Assembly (NCBI RefSeq): GCF_002367995.1
Contig: NZ_AP018207.1
Span: forward strand, 1,674,001 to 1,738,000
Source of the DNA: Calothrix brevissima NIES-22
GTDB taxonomy: Bacteria > Cyanobacteriota > Cyanobacteriia > Cyanobacteriales > Nostocaceae
Length of the DNA stretch: 64,000 nt
Direction of reading: 5' to 3'
Both the position numbers and the translations under genes were made by a program. This document shows, piece by piece, positions 55,883 through 64,000 of this stretch. The notes beneath the pieces were generated by a model, which saw only the letters and a program-made list of their open reading frames with translations, was not told the DNA's origin and searched no databases. Each line of letters starts with the position of its first letter. The stretch's first letter is position 1.

Positions 55883-57556
55883 CTAGCTATAGCTTTTTTG
55901 TTCAATAATCAACTTAATTGCTGCTAAAAACTCTTGCTCTATATAAGGTTTTGTAAAGTAAGTAGTAGCACCTAATTGCATTGCTAATAAGCGATGATTA
56001 TTGGTGGTGCAACTACTTAGCATCACCACAGGAATTGTCGATAAAAACTGCTCTTTGAGACGATAGCTAAGAAACTCAAAGCCATTCATTTTTGGCATTT
56101 CTACATCACAAATCACTAATTGTATGTGGGAATTTTGCTGCAATTGGGCGATCGCTTCTTGTCCATCTTGGGCATGTAAAATTTTGTAACCGACTTTTTG
56201 CAAAGTCATTGATATCAGATGTCGCACGCTATTAGAATCATCAACGATCAGCACGGTAGATTCTCTGTTGGCTGTTGCACTGTCGGTTGGATTGAATAAG
56301 TAAGGATTTGCGGGAATCTGTGGGTTTTGAGCAATGGTTTCGCTTAAAAGTGCAGCCAAATCGATGACTTGCAGTTGTTTATCTTTCCAAGTAGTCAAAC
56401 CATACACATAACTAGGCAGTTTGACTGACGCTGGCACAGGTTGAATTGGTAACTCTAATTCAGCAATTAAAGACTGAATCTGTGGTTGTAAAGCGATAAT
56501 TTGCTGCCCTAAGCTAATAATAAATATTGGTTCTGGTTGAGTTTTCTCTGGTGATAAATTTTCGGCATTCAGCAGTTGCGAAACTCCATAGGTAGGGATA
56601 ATTTTACCCTGCCAATGTAAAAACCACTGTTGTTGCGAATAGATAAGTTGATCGGCTTGAGCAACTAAAATTTCTTTCACACTGTTGGAATTAATGGTAA
56701 AAATATTACCACTCGCAGTCCAGACAAATAACTGCGAAGTTTTCAGACTTCTTAGTTGGTTAGAGCGATCGCTATTTTGCTTAACAATAGCAATTGCGCT
56801 ATTAATTGACTTACCATTGGGAGAAATAACTGGTTTTGATATTCCCTCATAGGCTGCACGCCAACCTGCTAAGGCGATACGTCCGATAGTTGGTGCGGCT
56901 TTGGGGCTATTTTCTAGACAAGCGATTGCTACTTGCGCGATCGCCACAAATTCAGTTATCTTTAAGCGATCGCCAAAGCTTAAAAATACATTGGCGGCTA
57001 ATAGCAGTTTCTCGACTAAATTATCAGCCTCCGATTGAGCCAGAATCATTTCTAAGTTGTTTAATGCTTGAGTCACCTCTGCTGTATCGATCAAATGAGA
57101 TAACCCTGGTTCTACATTCAATTTAGCAAGTGAATTAATTGCTATTGGTTGCTGATTATTTCTCGTCTCTAAATTAGCAAACACAGAATCTGTTTTTGCT
57201 AAGAGATTAACTGCATCATCAGTTTTACCTTGAATTTGGGCAATTAATAATAAACCGAGATATTCGTTAGCTTCTATTAATAAAGCTGTAATATTTGCGT
57301 CAATTATCTGATTTTCTAGGGATAAAAGCCGAAAAATCTTCTCTAGGCGATAAGCTAAATTTTGGATATCAGTCAAATCAACTTGAGCGCTGACATCTTT
57401 AATTAGCTGCGCAACTCTTACCAGAGTCCGCATCTTACCTGGAGAATAGTTATTTGGTAGTTCTAACAATCCATTGTGAATTTGCTGTAGCAGCCCTAAA
57501 GCTTCTTGGACAAATTCTGGATTAATATTACTTTTTATACCCAAGTCAAGAACCAT
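55883..57556 (-). CDS. CheA-like protein without kinase: degenerate HPt, CheW-like and receiver
   Basis: The 557-residue protein starts like the P1/HPt domain of CheA (PEFVQEALGLLQQIHNGLLE), but the phosphorylated histidine position is Q50 in LVRVAQLIKDVSAQ, where CheA has AAHTIKGGA. A helical middle (about 120-270) follows, then a CheW-like domain (about 278-420, FVWTASGNIFTINSNSVKEI, YVYGLTTWKDKQLQVID) and an intact receiver (VLIVDDSNSVRHL, VICDVEMPKMNG, MLSS, YFTKPY). No HATPase domain is present. It may act as a phosphate-accepting scaffold coupling to the PixJ-like receptor encoded 270 bp upstream. Confidence 0.85.
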   Translation of the reverse strand: MVLDLGIKSNINPEFVQEALGLLQQIHNGLLELPNNYSPGKMRTLVRVAQLIKDVSAQVDLTDIQNLAYRLEKIFRLLSLENQIIDANITALLIEANEYLGLLLIAQIQGKTDDAVNLLAKTDSVFANLETRNNQQPIAINSLAKLNVEPGLSHLIDTAEVTQALNNLEMILAQSEADNLVEKLLLAANVFLSFGDRLKITEFVAIAQVAIACLENSPKAAPTIGRIALAGWRAAYEGISKPVISPNGKSINSAIAIVKQNSDRSNQLRSLKTSQLFVWTASGNIFTINSNSVKEILVAQADQLIYSQQQWFLHWQGKIIPTYGVSQLLNAENLSPEKTQPEPIFIISLGQQIIALQPQIQSLIAELELPIQPVPASVKLPSYVYGLTTWKDKQLQVIDLAALLSETIAQNPQIPANPYLFNPTDSATANRESTVLIVDDSNSVRHLISMTLQKVGYKILHAQDGQEAIAQLQQNSHIQLVICDVEMPKMNGFEFLSYRLKEQFLSTIPVVMLSSCTTNNHRLLAMQLGATTYFTKPYIEQEFLAAIKLIIEQKSYS

Positions 57557-57647
57557 AGCTATGTTCCTGTATTTATGTAAAATGGCAGAATTTGGTAAAT
57601 TATTTAACAGGCAATCTCGATAAAAAAATTTTTATCACATAGATGAA

Positions 57648-57710
57648 AGGGAAGGAGGATGGGGGAAGGGAGACAAGGGGGACAAGGAGGACAAGGAGGA
57701 CAAGGGAGAT
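57648..57710. repeat. GGGGACAAG 9-mer array
   Basis: About six 9-bp units, GGACAAGGA and GGACAAGGG, between the PixJ-like and CheA-like genes. A short GTCAACA heptamer array follows at 57756-57773. Confidence 0.85.
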
Positions 57711-57826
57711 ATAAATCTTGCAAATCAGGCGATCAAGAGAAAATATCTCTTCAGAGTCAACAGTCAACAGTCATTTATCAATTATCTTCCTTGCCCTCCT
57801 ATATTTATTTAGTAAGATAAAATACT

Positions 57827-60802
57827 CTATATGTCTTGTGTAAATATGTCTATATTGCTTAAAGACTCTGCTAATTCTAGGGCTTGCTCGGAAGCTTGAT
57901 TAGTAATATTAGCGACTTCCAAAACTTGTTGATTTGCGGAATATGAAGTTTGGGCTTGGAGAGTAGCGATTTGAGTAATTTCAGCAGCCAGGGTTTTCAT
58001 TTCTTGACTGATTGCGATCGCCTGATGAAGTTGCTGTTGAGTTTTTTCGATAAATGTTGAGTCGCTGGCGACTTGTTCGGCTTTGGTTTCAATTGTCGCA
58101 ATGATTTGGTGGGTTTCTGTCTGAATTTCCGCCACCAGTGGTTGTACTGCGGCAATATCTGAGTCTAACTCTTGAATTAAAGACAGTACCTTTTGTGCGA
58201 TCGCTGCAAATTGTTGCCCAACTTCTCCAGCACGAGAAGCTTCTAATGCTGTCTGCATGGCTTGGAGTTTCATCTGTGAAACAACATTACTCATCAAATT
58301 GACAGTCTCACCTAGTTTTTGTGCAGGTTGTTCTATCCGGTGAGCGTTTTCGGCAGCTTCTACAATTGTTTTTTGGATAGTACAAATATTATTTAACAGT
58401 TCGTTAATCGATTGATTTTTCGTTTCTACCCATTGATTAAGATTTTGTTCTTGAAATTCGATTTTTTGGGCAGAAACAATTAATTCTGTCGCAGAATCAC
58501 CTAATATTTGCATTTGCTGGCAAATAGAACTAATCGATTGCATCTGCTGTGGTACAATTTCTGTAGATAAATTATGCACCACTTGATTGCTATTCTTGAG
58601 CAGTTTGACAACTTGCGATTGCAGCTGTTCTTGTTTTTGTCGCTCCTGCACAGAAGTGGCTGAGGCACATTGGTAGGCGCGATCTATTTGGTTGAGAAAT
58701 CTGGCACGATCGAGAGCAAAGCCTACTTGCATAGCAACTTGTGTCAACAAATCAATTTCATGTTGTTGCCAATCGCGAGAACTAGTACATTGATGGGCAA
58801 TTAATAAGCCATATAACTTACCATCGTTGAGAATTGGCGCAACTAAATTAGCTATAACATCAAAGGGTGCAAGCTGTTGAAGATGACAGTCACTCAAACC
58901 AGCTTTATGAATATTACTAATAGCTTGGACTCTGCCGGCTTGATATTTTTCTACATAACCTTCAGTAAAACAGGGGTCTTTAATTCTCGCCCACAAAGCT
59001 TTAGGAAAACCAGGTAGCACTGATTCGGCAATCACAGTACCATACCAATCGGGATCGAAGCCATAAACTATAACTCTATCCGCACTAATGGTTTTGCGAA
59101 CTTCTTCCACCGTGGTTTTTAGGACATCATCCTCATTCAGGGACTCGTGAATCCGGCGCGTTAACTCTGCTAACAACTGAGTGCGCGCGCCTTCAGCGTC
59201 AATTCGTTGCAGCAGTCTTGCATGATCGAGAGCAAATCCTACTTGCATGGCGATTTGGGCGAATAAATCAATCTCACCTTGTCGCCAATCACGGGAACTA
59301 GTACATTGATGGGCAATTAATAAGCCATATAACTTGTCATCTTTGAGAATTGGTGCAACCAAATTAGCTTTAACATCAAAGGGTGCAAGTTGATTAATAT
59401 GACAGTCACTCAAACCAGCTTCATAAATATTACTAACAGCTTGAATTCTTCCTGCTTGGTACTTTTCTACATAACCTTCCGCAAAACAAGGATCTTTAAT
59501 TTTCGCCCACAAAGCTTTAGGAAAGCCGGGTAAAACTGATTCGGCAATGACAGTACCATACCAATCGGGATCGAAGCCATAAACTATGACTCTATCTGCA
59601 CTAATTGTTTTGCGGACTTCTTCCACCGTAGTTTTCAGTACATCCTCTTCATTGAGAGATTCACGAATGCGGCGGGTAATTTCGACAAATAGCTGAGTTT
59701 GATTGGCTTTGGTATCGACTTCTGCGAGTAGTTGGGTGTAGTTCAGCGTAAATCCTACTTGGCTAGCTACTTGAGAGAACAAATCAATCTCAAACTTCTG
59801 CCAAAAGCGGGGTTTAGAACATTGATGCGCAATTAATAAGCCGAATAGTTGCCCTTTTTTGATGATGGGTGCAACTAAATTCGCTTTTACCGCAAATCTT
59901 TCTAACAAGTTGATATGACAATCAGTTAAATCGGCTTGGTAGATATCATCTATGGCAAAAATATAGCCATCGCGGTATTTTTCCACACAATCCCCTTGAA
60001 AACAAGGGTCTTTAACGGTAGCCCATAAGGTTTTTGGCAAACCAAATGCTACAGATTCAGCAATAAAAGTACCTTCACCATGAGGATTGAGGCGAAAAAT
60101 GGTGACGCGATCGCAACTTAAAGCTGTACGGACTTCTTCAACGGTGGTTTTCAGGACATCTTCTTCATTCAATGATTCTTGAATGCGGTGGGTAATATCC
60201 ATCAACACTTGAATTTGTTCCGCTTCCGCTTCTTGCTTCCACAGCAAATCTGGTAGCTGTTTTTTGATTAAGGTGATATTTTTTTCTAAGGTTAGCAGTT
60301 CATTTTTGCTAGCTTCGGCACTGCGAGTACTGACATTGTTTGACAGTAGTCTTTGCACGATATTATTAGACAGGGCAGCTGCATTTAACAGTGGACGAAT
60401 CGCACGATTAGCCAAAATTGCCGCGATCGCACCTACTAATACAGTTGTTACCCCCGTTGCTAGTAACAACATTGCTAGCTGTTGTTGAAGTTCTTCTTTA
60501 CTGGCGATTAAATCTTCCGTACTTGCCGATTTGGTATCGGGAATTTTCTCAGTAATTAACCGATTTCCTGTGTAATAAGTTGCCATCCCAATTGTCAATA
60601 CTGGTAGCATACTAATAGCGCAAGACCAAATTGTGGCTTTGACCTTCAAACTCCAATTGCTAATTCCCAGTTGACGATGAGTAACTTGAATGATTGTCGG
60701 CAGCTTTGAACGATCTATAGTTGATTTCTCCACAGTTGGCTGACTACCCTGTAACTGATTTTTATCGTTACCTGCTTGCTTTTCACCAGAAGACTGAGTC
60801 AT
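57827..60802 (-). CDS. PixJ-like membrane receptor with three DXCF GAF domains
   Basis: The 991-residue protein has two membrane helices (about 55-77 and 108-130), a HAMP-like linker, three GAF domains (about 200-360, 372-532, 545-705) and a C-terminal coiled coil resembling the chemoreceptor signalling tip (ALEASRAGEVGQQFAAIAQ). Each GAF has the paired cysteines of DXCF cyanobacteriochromes, 28 residues apart: C267/C295, C439/C467 and C611/C639, as DPCF and DCH, plus GLLIAHQC. This is the layout of phototaxis receptors such as PixJ. The tip lacks the usual asparagine of NAAIEAARAGE (TALEASRAGE), so coupling to a canonical CheA is doubtful. GAF2 and GAF3 are nearly identical. Confidence 0.9.
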   Translation of the reverse strand: MTQSSGEKQAGNDKNQLQGSQPTVEKSTIDRSKLPTIIQVTHRQLGISNWSLKVKATIWSCAISMLPVLTIGMATYYTGNRLITEKIPDTKSASTEDLIASKEELQQQLAMLLLATGVTTVLVGAIAAILANRAIRPLLNAAALSNNIVQRLLSNNVSTRSAEASKNELLTLEKNITLIKKQLPDLLWKQEAEAEQIQVLMDITHRIQESLNEEDVLKTTVEEVRTALSCDRVTIFRLNPHGEGTFIAESVAFGLPKTLWATVKDPCFQGDCVEKYRDGYIFAIDDIYQADLTDCHINLLERFAVKANLVAPIIKKGQLFGLLIAHQCSKPRFWQKFEIDLFSQVASQVGFTLNYTQLLAEVDTKANQTQLFVEITRRIRESLNEEDVLKTTVEEVRKTISADRVIVYGFDPDWYGTVIAESVLPGFPKALWAKIKDPCFAEGYVEKYQAGRIQAVSNIYEAGLSDCHINQLAPFDVKANLVAPILKDDKLYGLLIAHQCTSSRDWRQGEIDLFAQIAMQVGFALDHARLLQRIDAEGARTQLLAELTRRIHESLNEDDVLKTTVEEVRKTISADRVIVYGFDPDWYGTVIAESVLPGFPKALWARIKDPCFTEGYVEKYQAGRVQAISNIHKAGLSDCHLQQLAPFDVIANLVAPILNDGKLYGLLIAHQCTSSRDWQQHEIDLLTQVAMQVGFALDRARFLNQIDRAYQCASATSVQERQKQEQLQSQVVKLLKNSNQVVHNLSTEIVPQQMQSISSICQQMQILGDSATELIVSAQKIEFQEQNLNQWVETKNQSINELLNNICTIQKTIVEAAENAHRIEQPAQKLGETVNLMSNVVSQMKLQAMQTALEASRAGEVGQQFAAIAQKVLSLIQELDSDIAAVQPLVAEIQTETHQIIATIETKAEQVASDSTFIEKTQQQLHQAIAISQEMKTLAAEITQIATLQAQTSYSANQQVLEVANITNQASEQALELAESLSNIDIFTQDI

Positions 60803-61280
60803 AAATTATAGTCAGATTGTGCTACAGAATTTCTGTTATCAAAAACATTCTTCACCACATTCATTTCATTAACTAAGTTGGTAGGGTAGTGCACTTAACT
60901 ATGACTGCGGCTTAGTCAAAGGTAGAGTTCAAAAAGCCTAAATTTTCTTGATGATTATCTATAAGACTTTTGCATATAAGCCTATTTAGCTGATTACTCA
61001 GACTCACAAGATTTTGGTAATCTGCTGACAAATTACTCACAAAACCTGAGCTTGTTGAATTTACACCCTTGAGACTTTTTGTTTTTCCTGAGATATCTGA
61101 TGCACCCAATTGCTACTGATTGTGTATTTAGTATCTTAGTGCTTAATTGAGCAGATGTATATTGTTAAACTTGGTAATTCTCATATATGCAGCAAGTAGC
61201 TGTATTTATACAAATATCTAAATTTTTGCATCTTCCAATAGACATATAATTATCTATCTCTAAAAGTAGATTTTTTCAAT

Positions 61281-61306
61281 AAAAAAAGGTGTCTTGATAG
61301 ACACCC
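61281..61306 (-). terminator. Rho-independent terminator after the binding-protein gene
   Basis: On the minus strand GGTGTC TATCAA GACACC is followed by seven T residues. It lies about 135 bp past the stop at 61441, on the far side of the heptamer array. Confidence 0.75.
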
Positions 61307-61335
61307 ATAACCAAACATGAAAATTTCTTTGAAGA

Positions 61336-61397
61336 GTCAATAGTCAACAGTCAACAGTCAACAGTCAACAGTCAACAGTCAACAGTCAACAGTCAAC
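61336..61397. repeat. GTCAACA heptamer array
   Basis: Nine almost pure GTCAACA units between the stop codon at 61441 and its terminator, so the array is transcribed as part of the 3' untranslated region. Confidence 0.92.
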
Positions 61398-61440
61398 GCT
61401 ATTTTCCAGTTAGTATTTTTTGCATCGACAAAAATAAAAT

Positions 61441-62907
61441 TTACTGAACTAAGACAAAATCGTAGCCAGTACCAGAGGGACAAGGCTTTGCGGGATCGCA
61501 AGGTTCAATTTTGACTAAAAAGACGCCACCTTCGCGATCGCCTGATGAGGTAAACTGAATCTTACCTGTAGCACCCATCGCGGAAAAATTCGGATTAGAT
61601 AATGCCTTTTGTAACCCTTGGCGGGTACTATCTTCTTTTAAGCCTGCAATAATGACTTGCATCGCATCATAAGCTGTAGCTGTACGCGGACTTACTTCAC
61701 CACCCCAGAGTTTAGCGGCTTTCTCTGCAAAGGAATTACCCGGACTCATATTCCGGTTAGCATCTCGATGCCAAGGTACAGCTACTACCATTCCTTTGAC
61801 ATCACCTTGTCCAAATTTTAAAATTTTAGCACTGTAGAGTTGTTGCGAACCAAATAGCGCTAATCTGCCGCGATTTTCTTTAGCAATATCAATCACCGGA
61901 TTAATATTAGTAAATCTGGGAATCAGCAGTATAGCTTCTGCACCATCACTAGTAGCGCGAGAAATAAAATTACTCGCGCTAAAATTCCCAGCACCTAAAT
62001 CGCATTCTGTACTAGTAACTTTACCTCCAAATTGAGCGATTAAATCGCTATATTCTTTGACAACTTCTTGATTTGGTCTTTCTGTATTAGATGGTGGTTG
62101 ATTGTTATTTGATGAAGAATCTCGACAAATGACGATATTTGTCCGCCGTTGTTTTTTGACAATATATTCTGCTAAAGCTTGAGTAAATATATTGCGATTG
62201 GGGCTGATATTAAACACATATTTACTATCCCCTAACATTTGTGTCTGATTTTGTCCGGCTTGACTTCTACCGCTATTGGGAGAAACTCTTACCAAACTAT
62301 TTTTTCTATAAAGTTCTTCGTTGCGACCAAATCCGACTACTGCTAAAAGACTGCTATCTTTGACTAATTCAGTATCTATTTTTTCTATCTGTCCAACATT
62401 ATTTAAACTGACAATTGCAACTTGTAAAGATACGCCATTAATTCCACCGCTAAGATTAACTTCGTCTTGAGCTTGCGCTATCCCGCGTAAAGTCTCTTGC
62501 GCTTCATTTAAGCTAGTGCCAATCGGTGCAATTACAGCTACTTTTAAAGCTTTAGAGTTGCCTATTTTGGCATTATTCAAATAAATTAATGCTTCTGGAT
62601 CGTTGCGCTGCTTTTGTAGGGATGCTTGAAAGTTAATCACCGCTGTCCCATAATCACTAGATTTAAAAGCGTTAATTGCGGCTTCTTTTTCTGCTGTTTT
62701 ATCTGCGGTTACTAAAATCTTTTCCCCTTTACTCATCCATTCGGGAGAAGAAGGGATGTTTAAATCAGGTGAAACCATTGAGGGTGTTTTTGGTTGACTA
62801 GCTGTTTTAGAAGAAAAATTACTCACCAACCATAAAATCCCTGCTACCATCACTCCAGCAATTCCTAGAGAGATTAGTAAGCGAATGTTTTCGTCCTTAG
62901 CTGCCAT
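61441..62907 (-). CDS. Membrane-anchored periplasmic-binding-type receptor
   Basis: The 488-residue protein has one N-terminal membrane helix (about 9-29, ISLGIAGVMVAGILWLVSN), a short TPR-like segment (INAFKSSDYGTAVINFQASL, about 75-110) and a family 6 branched-chain-type binding domain from about 120 (LKVAVIAPIGTSLNEAQETL, LLAVVGFGRNEEL, ATAYDAMQVIIAGLKE). No permease genes are beside it. It lies directly downstream of a membrane Ser/Thr kinase gene, so a sensing rather than transport role is likely. Confidence 0.88.
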   Translation of the reverse strand: MAAKDENIRLLISLGIAGVMVAGILWLVSNFSSKTASQPKTPSMVSPDLNIPSSPEWMSKGEKILVTADKTAEKEAAINAFKSSDYGTAVINFQASLQKQRNDPEALIYLNNAKIGNSKALKVAVIAPIGTSLNEAQETLRGIAQAQDEVNLSGGINGVSLQVAIVSLNNVGQIEKIDTELVKDSSLLAVVGFGRNEELYRKNSLVRVSPNSGRSQAGQNQTQMLGDSKYVFNISPNRNIFTQALAEYIVKKQRRTNIVICRDSSSNNNQPPSNTERPNQEVVKEYSDLIAQFGGKVTSTECDLGAGNFSASNFISRATSDGAEAILLIPRFTNINPVIDIAKENRGRLALFGSQQLYSAKILKFGQGDVKGMVVAVPWHRDANRNMSPGNSFAEKAAKLWGGEVSPRTATAYDAMQVIIAGLKEDSTRQGLQKALSNPNFSAMGATGKIQFTSSGDREGGVFLVKIEPCDPAKPCPSGTGYDFVLVQ

Positions 62908-62991
62908 AGATGATTACCCCTACTAAATTAAATAAAATTTATTGAAAAAGCTTTGTAAAAGTTTAAATTTATTTACAAATAATTAACAAAT

Positions 62992-64000
62992 TCAAAAATA
63001 TTTAGCGATTAACTTGTCCACAAGCAGGGATGTTACCATCAGCATAAATGCCAATAAACCGGACAGTACGATTAATAAGAATACAACAATTAAACCATTT
63101 GTTCCTGATTGCCACAGATTTTTTAGGTTCAAAGAGTGAAATACAGAAAAAATGAAGAAATTTGTGACGATCGCGATCGCTAATAAATAAACCTTTTCAA
63201 ATAAAGACCGAGATTGAATTAAGATGACACCTCCTAAGATGAGTAACCATAATCCCCAACTCATGATACTACTGCCTAAATAGCTCAATAAGATAATAGC
63301 TAAAACTGCACCTCCTATACTAGTAATAACAATTCCAGGTAGTAATTGACTCACCGATAATTGAGACAGGTAAGTATGTTGTTTTGATTGCGGTTGCGGT
63401 TGCGGTTGCGGTTGTGGCGTTGAGAATGGCTGCGGCTGAGGTTGTGGTGTTGAGAATGGCTGCGGCGAAAGTATGGTGTGGGGTACATTCCAAGGCGCAG
63501 CCGTTTGGTTATTTAAGTCTTGTAAAACTTCCCTAGCTGATTGATAGCGTTTTTCGGGGGTTTCTTGCAATAACTTATCGAGAATATGCTCTAATCCATC
63601 GCTTATCGGCTGATTAATTTGATTGCGCCAACTATTAGTCCAGCTAAAACCTTGTTTTAACCATAGTTGAGATGGCGGAAAATCAGCTAACAGGTGAAAA
63701 CAAGCTATTCCTAAACTGTATAAATCGCTAGCAGGATAAGCTTGACCAAGCTGGATTTGTTCCATTGGTGCATATCCTAATGAACCAATAATAGTCCCAG
63801 GCGAAGTGTTAATCAAATCGGTTTTTTGTTTCGATACACCAAAATCAATCAGCACCAACTTTCCATCACTTTGACGGCGAATAACATTTTCTGGCTTAAT
63901 ATCTCGGTGAATTACTTGTTGCTGATGTATTAGTTCCAGCACAGGTAATAAATCGTTTAATAGTTGGCGAATTTTTGTTTCATTAAATGCTCCCTGCTGC
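62992..64000 (-). CDS. Membrane Ser/Thr protein kinase (5' end outside window)
   Basis: The frame is open to the window edge, reading GAFNETKIRQLLNDLLPVLE before the catalytic loop HRDIKPENV, DFGVSKQ and a P+1 region GSLGYAPMEQ, so the start at GTG 63942 would be internal and the gene is partial. After the kinase domain comes a PQ-rich linker of repeated PQPFSTPQPQPQ units (about 63379-63470) and a C-terminal bundle of four to five membrane helices. The kinase lobe is cytoplasmic. It lies 84 bp upstream of the anchored binding protein gene and is probably in one operon with it. Confidence 0.92.
   Translation of the reverse strand, partial: QQGAFNETKIRQLLNDLLPVLELIHQQQVIHRDIKPENVIRRQSDGKLVLIDFGVSKQKTDLINTSPGTIIGSLGYAPMEQIQLGQAYPASDLYSLGIACFHLLADFPPSQLWLKQGFSWTNSWRNQINQPISDGLEHILDKLLQETPEKRYQSAREVLQDLNNQTAAPWNVPHTILSPQPFSTPQPQPQPFSTPQPQPQPQPQSKQHTYLSQLSVSQLLPGIVITSIGGAVLAIILLSYLGSSIMSWGLWLLILGGVILIQSRSLFEKVYLLAIAIVTNFFIFSVFHSLNLKNLWQSGTNGLIVVFLLIVLSGLLAFMLMVTSLLVDKLIAKYF
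63379..63470. repeat. Coding PQ/PFSTPQ repeat in the kinase linker
   Basis: GGTTGC hexamers (five or so) and two copies of a GTTGAGAATGGCTGCGG unit encode the proline-glutamine linker. Copy number changes would alter linker length without a frameshift. Confidence 0.75.

Larger units (their letters stand above)
60803..61440. other. Spacer between receptor-like genes
   Basis: 638 bp without a supported gene. It has a minus-strand terminator (61281-61306), a pure heptamer array (61336-61397) and a 65-codon TTG-start frame (60912-61109) that I do not accept as a gene. Confidence 0.65.

Noticed and set aside
60912-61109. 65-codon minus-strand frame in the receptor spacer
   Set aside because: It begins at TTG without a ribosome site, has no recognisable family and lies alone in an AT-rich spacer.

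Overview
This window is chromosomal DNA of a filamentous, probably heterocyst-forming (Nostocales-type) cyanobacterium. The evidence is the frequent GCGATCGC/CGATCG (HIP1-type) sites, the heptanucleotide tandem repeats typical of this group, cyanobacterial gene types (DXCF cyanobacteriochrome-like GAF domains, Rcp1-like response regulator, CobA-HemD fusion, DUF3727 protein beside RuvX), and high identity of core proteins to bacterial families. No rRNA, tRNA, CRISPR array or intact insertion sequence was recognised.

Layout. 0-3 kb: mutS behind a 21-bp minisatellite. 3.5-10 kb (minus strand): an anaerobic pyruvate-formate lyase cluster, pflB, pflA and adhE. 10.7-16.4 kb: a three-gene signalling operon (PAS/GAF histidine kinase, Rcp1-like regulator, hybrid kinase). 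16.5-22.9 kb: a methyltransferase, an ABC exporter, a CobA-HemD tetrapyrrole enzyme, coaE and a small secreted protein. 22.9-35 kb: an anchored protein of unknown function, TldD, MoaD-like, a solute-binding lipoprotein, a ClC channel, a HEAT-repeat protein, a GNAT acetyltransferase, an AmpG-like MFS operon, MarC and a nitrilase. 35-41.7 kb: dhaL and dhaK separated by a pectate-lyase-fold protein and dus, then an acyl-CoA dehydrogenase. 41.7-53.3 kb: a very large hybrid photoreceptor-like kinase, UspA, pgk, GNAT, ruvX, DUF3727, YqeG and proB. 53.4-64 kb (all minus strand): a signalling block with a PilZ/ATP-grasp/cNMP-fold fusion, a CheA-like protein without kinase, a PixJ-like receptor with three DXCF GAF domains, an anchored periplasmic-binding-type protein and a Ser/Thr kinase cut by the window edge.

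How the genes work together. pflB, pflA and adhE would form a fermentative route from pyruvate to formate, acetyl-CoA and ethanol, presumably used in dark or micro-oxic conditions. Five GAF domains in three proteins carry the paired cysteines of DXCF cyanobacteriochromes, so light sensing is a theme of the signalling genes. The 53-64 kb block may link light, second messengers and a peptide-ligase-like activity.

The intergenic DNA is unusually repeat-rich. It holds heptamer arrays of several sequence families, 9-mer arrays, 21-bp minisatellites, small palindromic elements and MITE-like elements with terminal inverted repeats. Two repeat families have entered coding sequence in frame (mutS and a GNAT gene), three genes start inside or at the edge of a heptamer array, and one palindromic element sits between two copies of the 3' end of dhaL.
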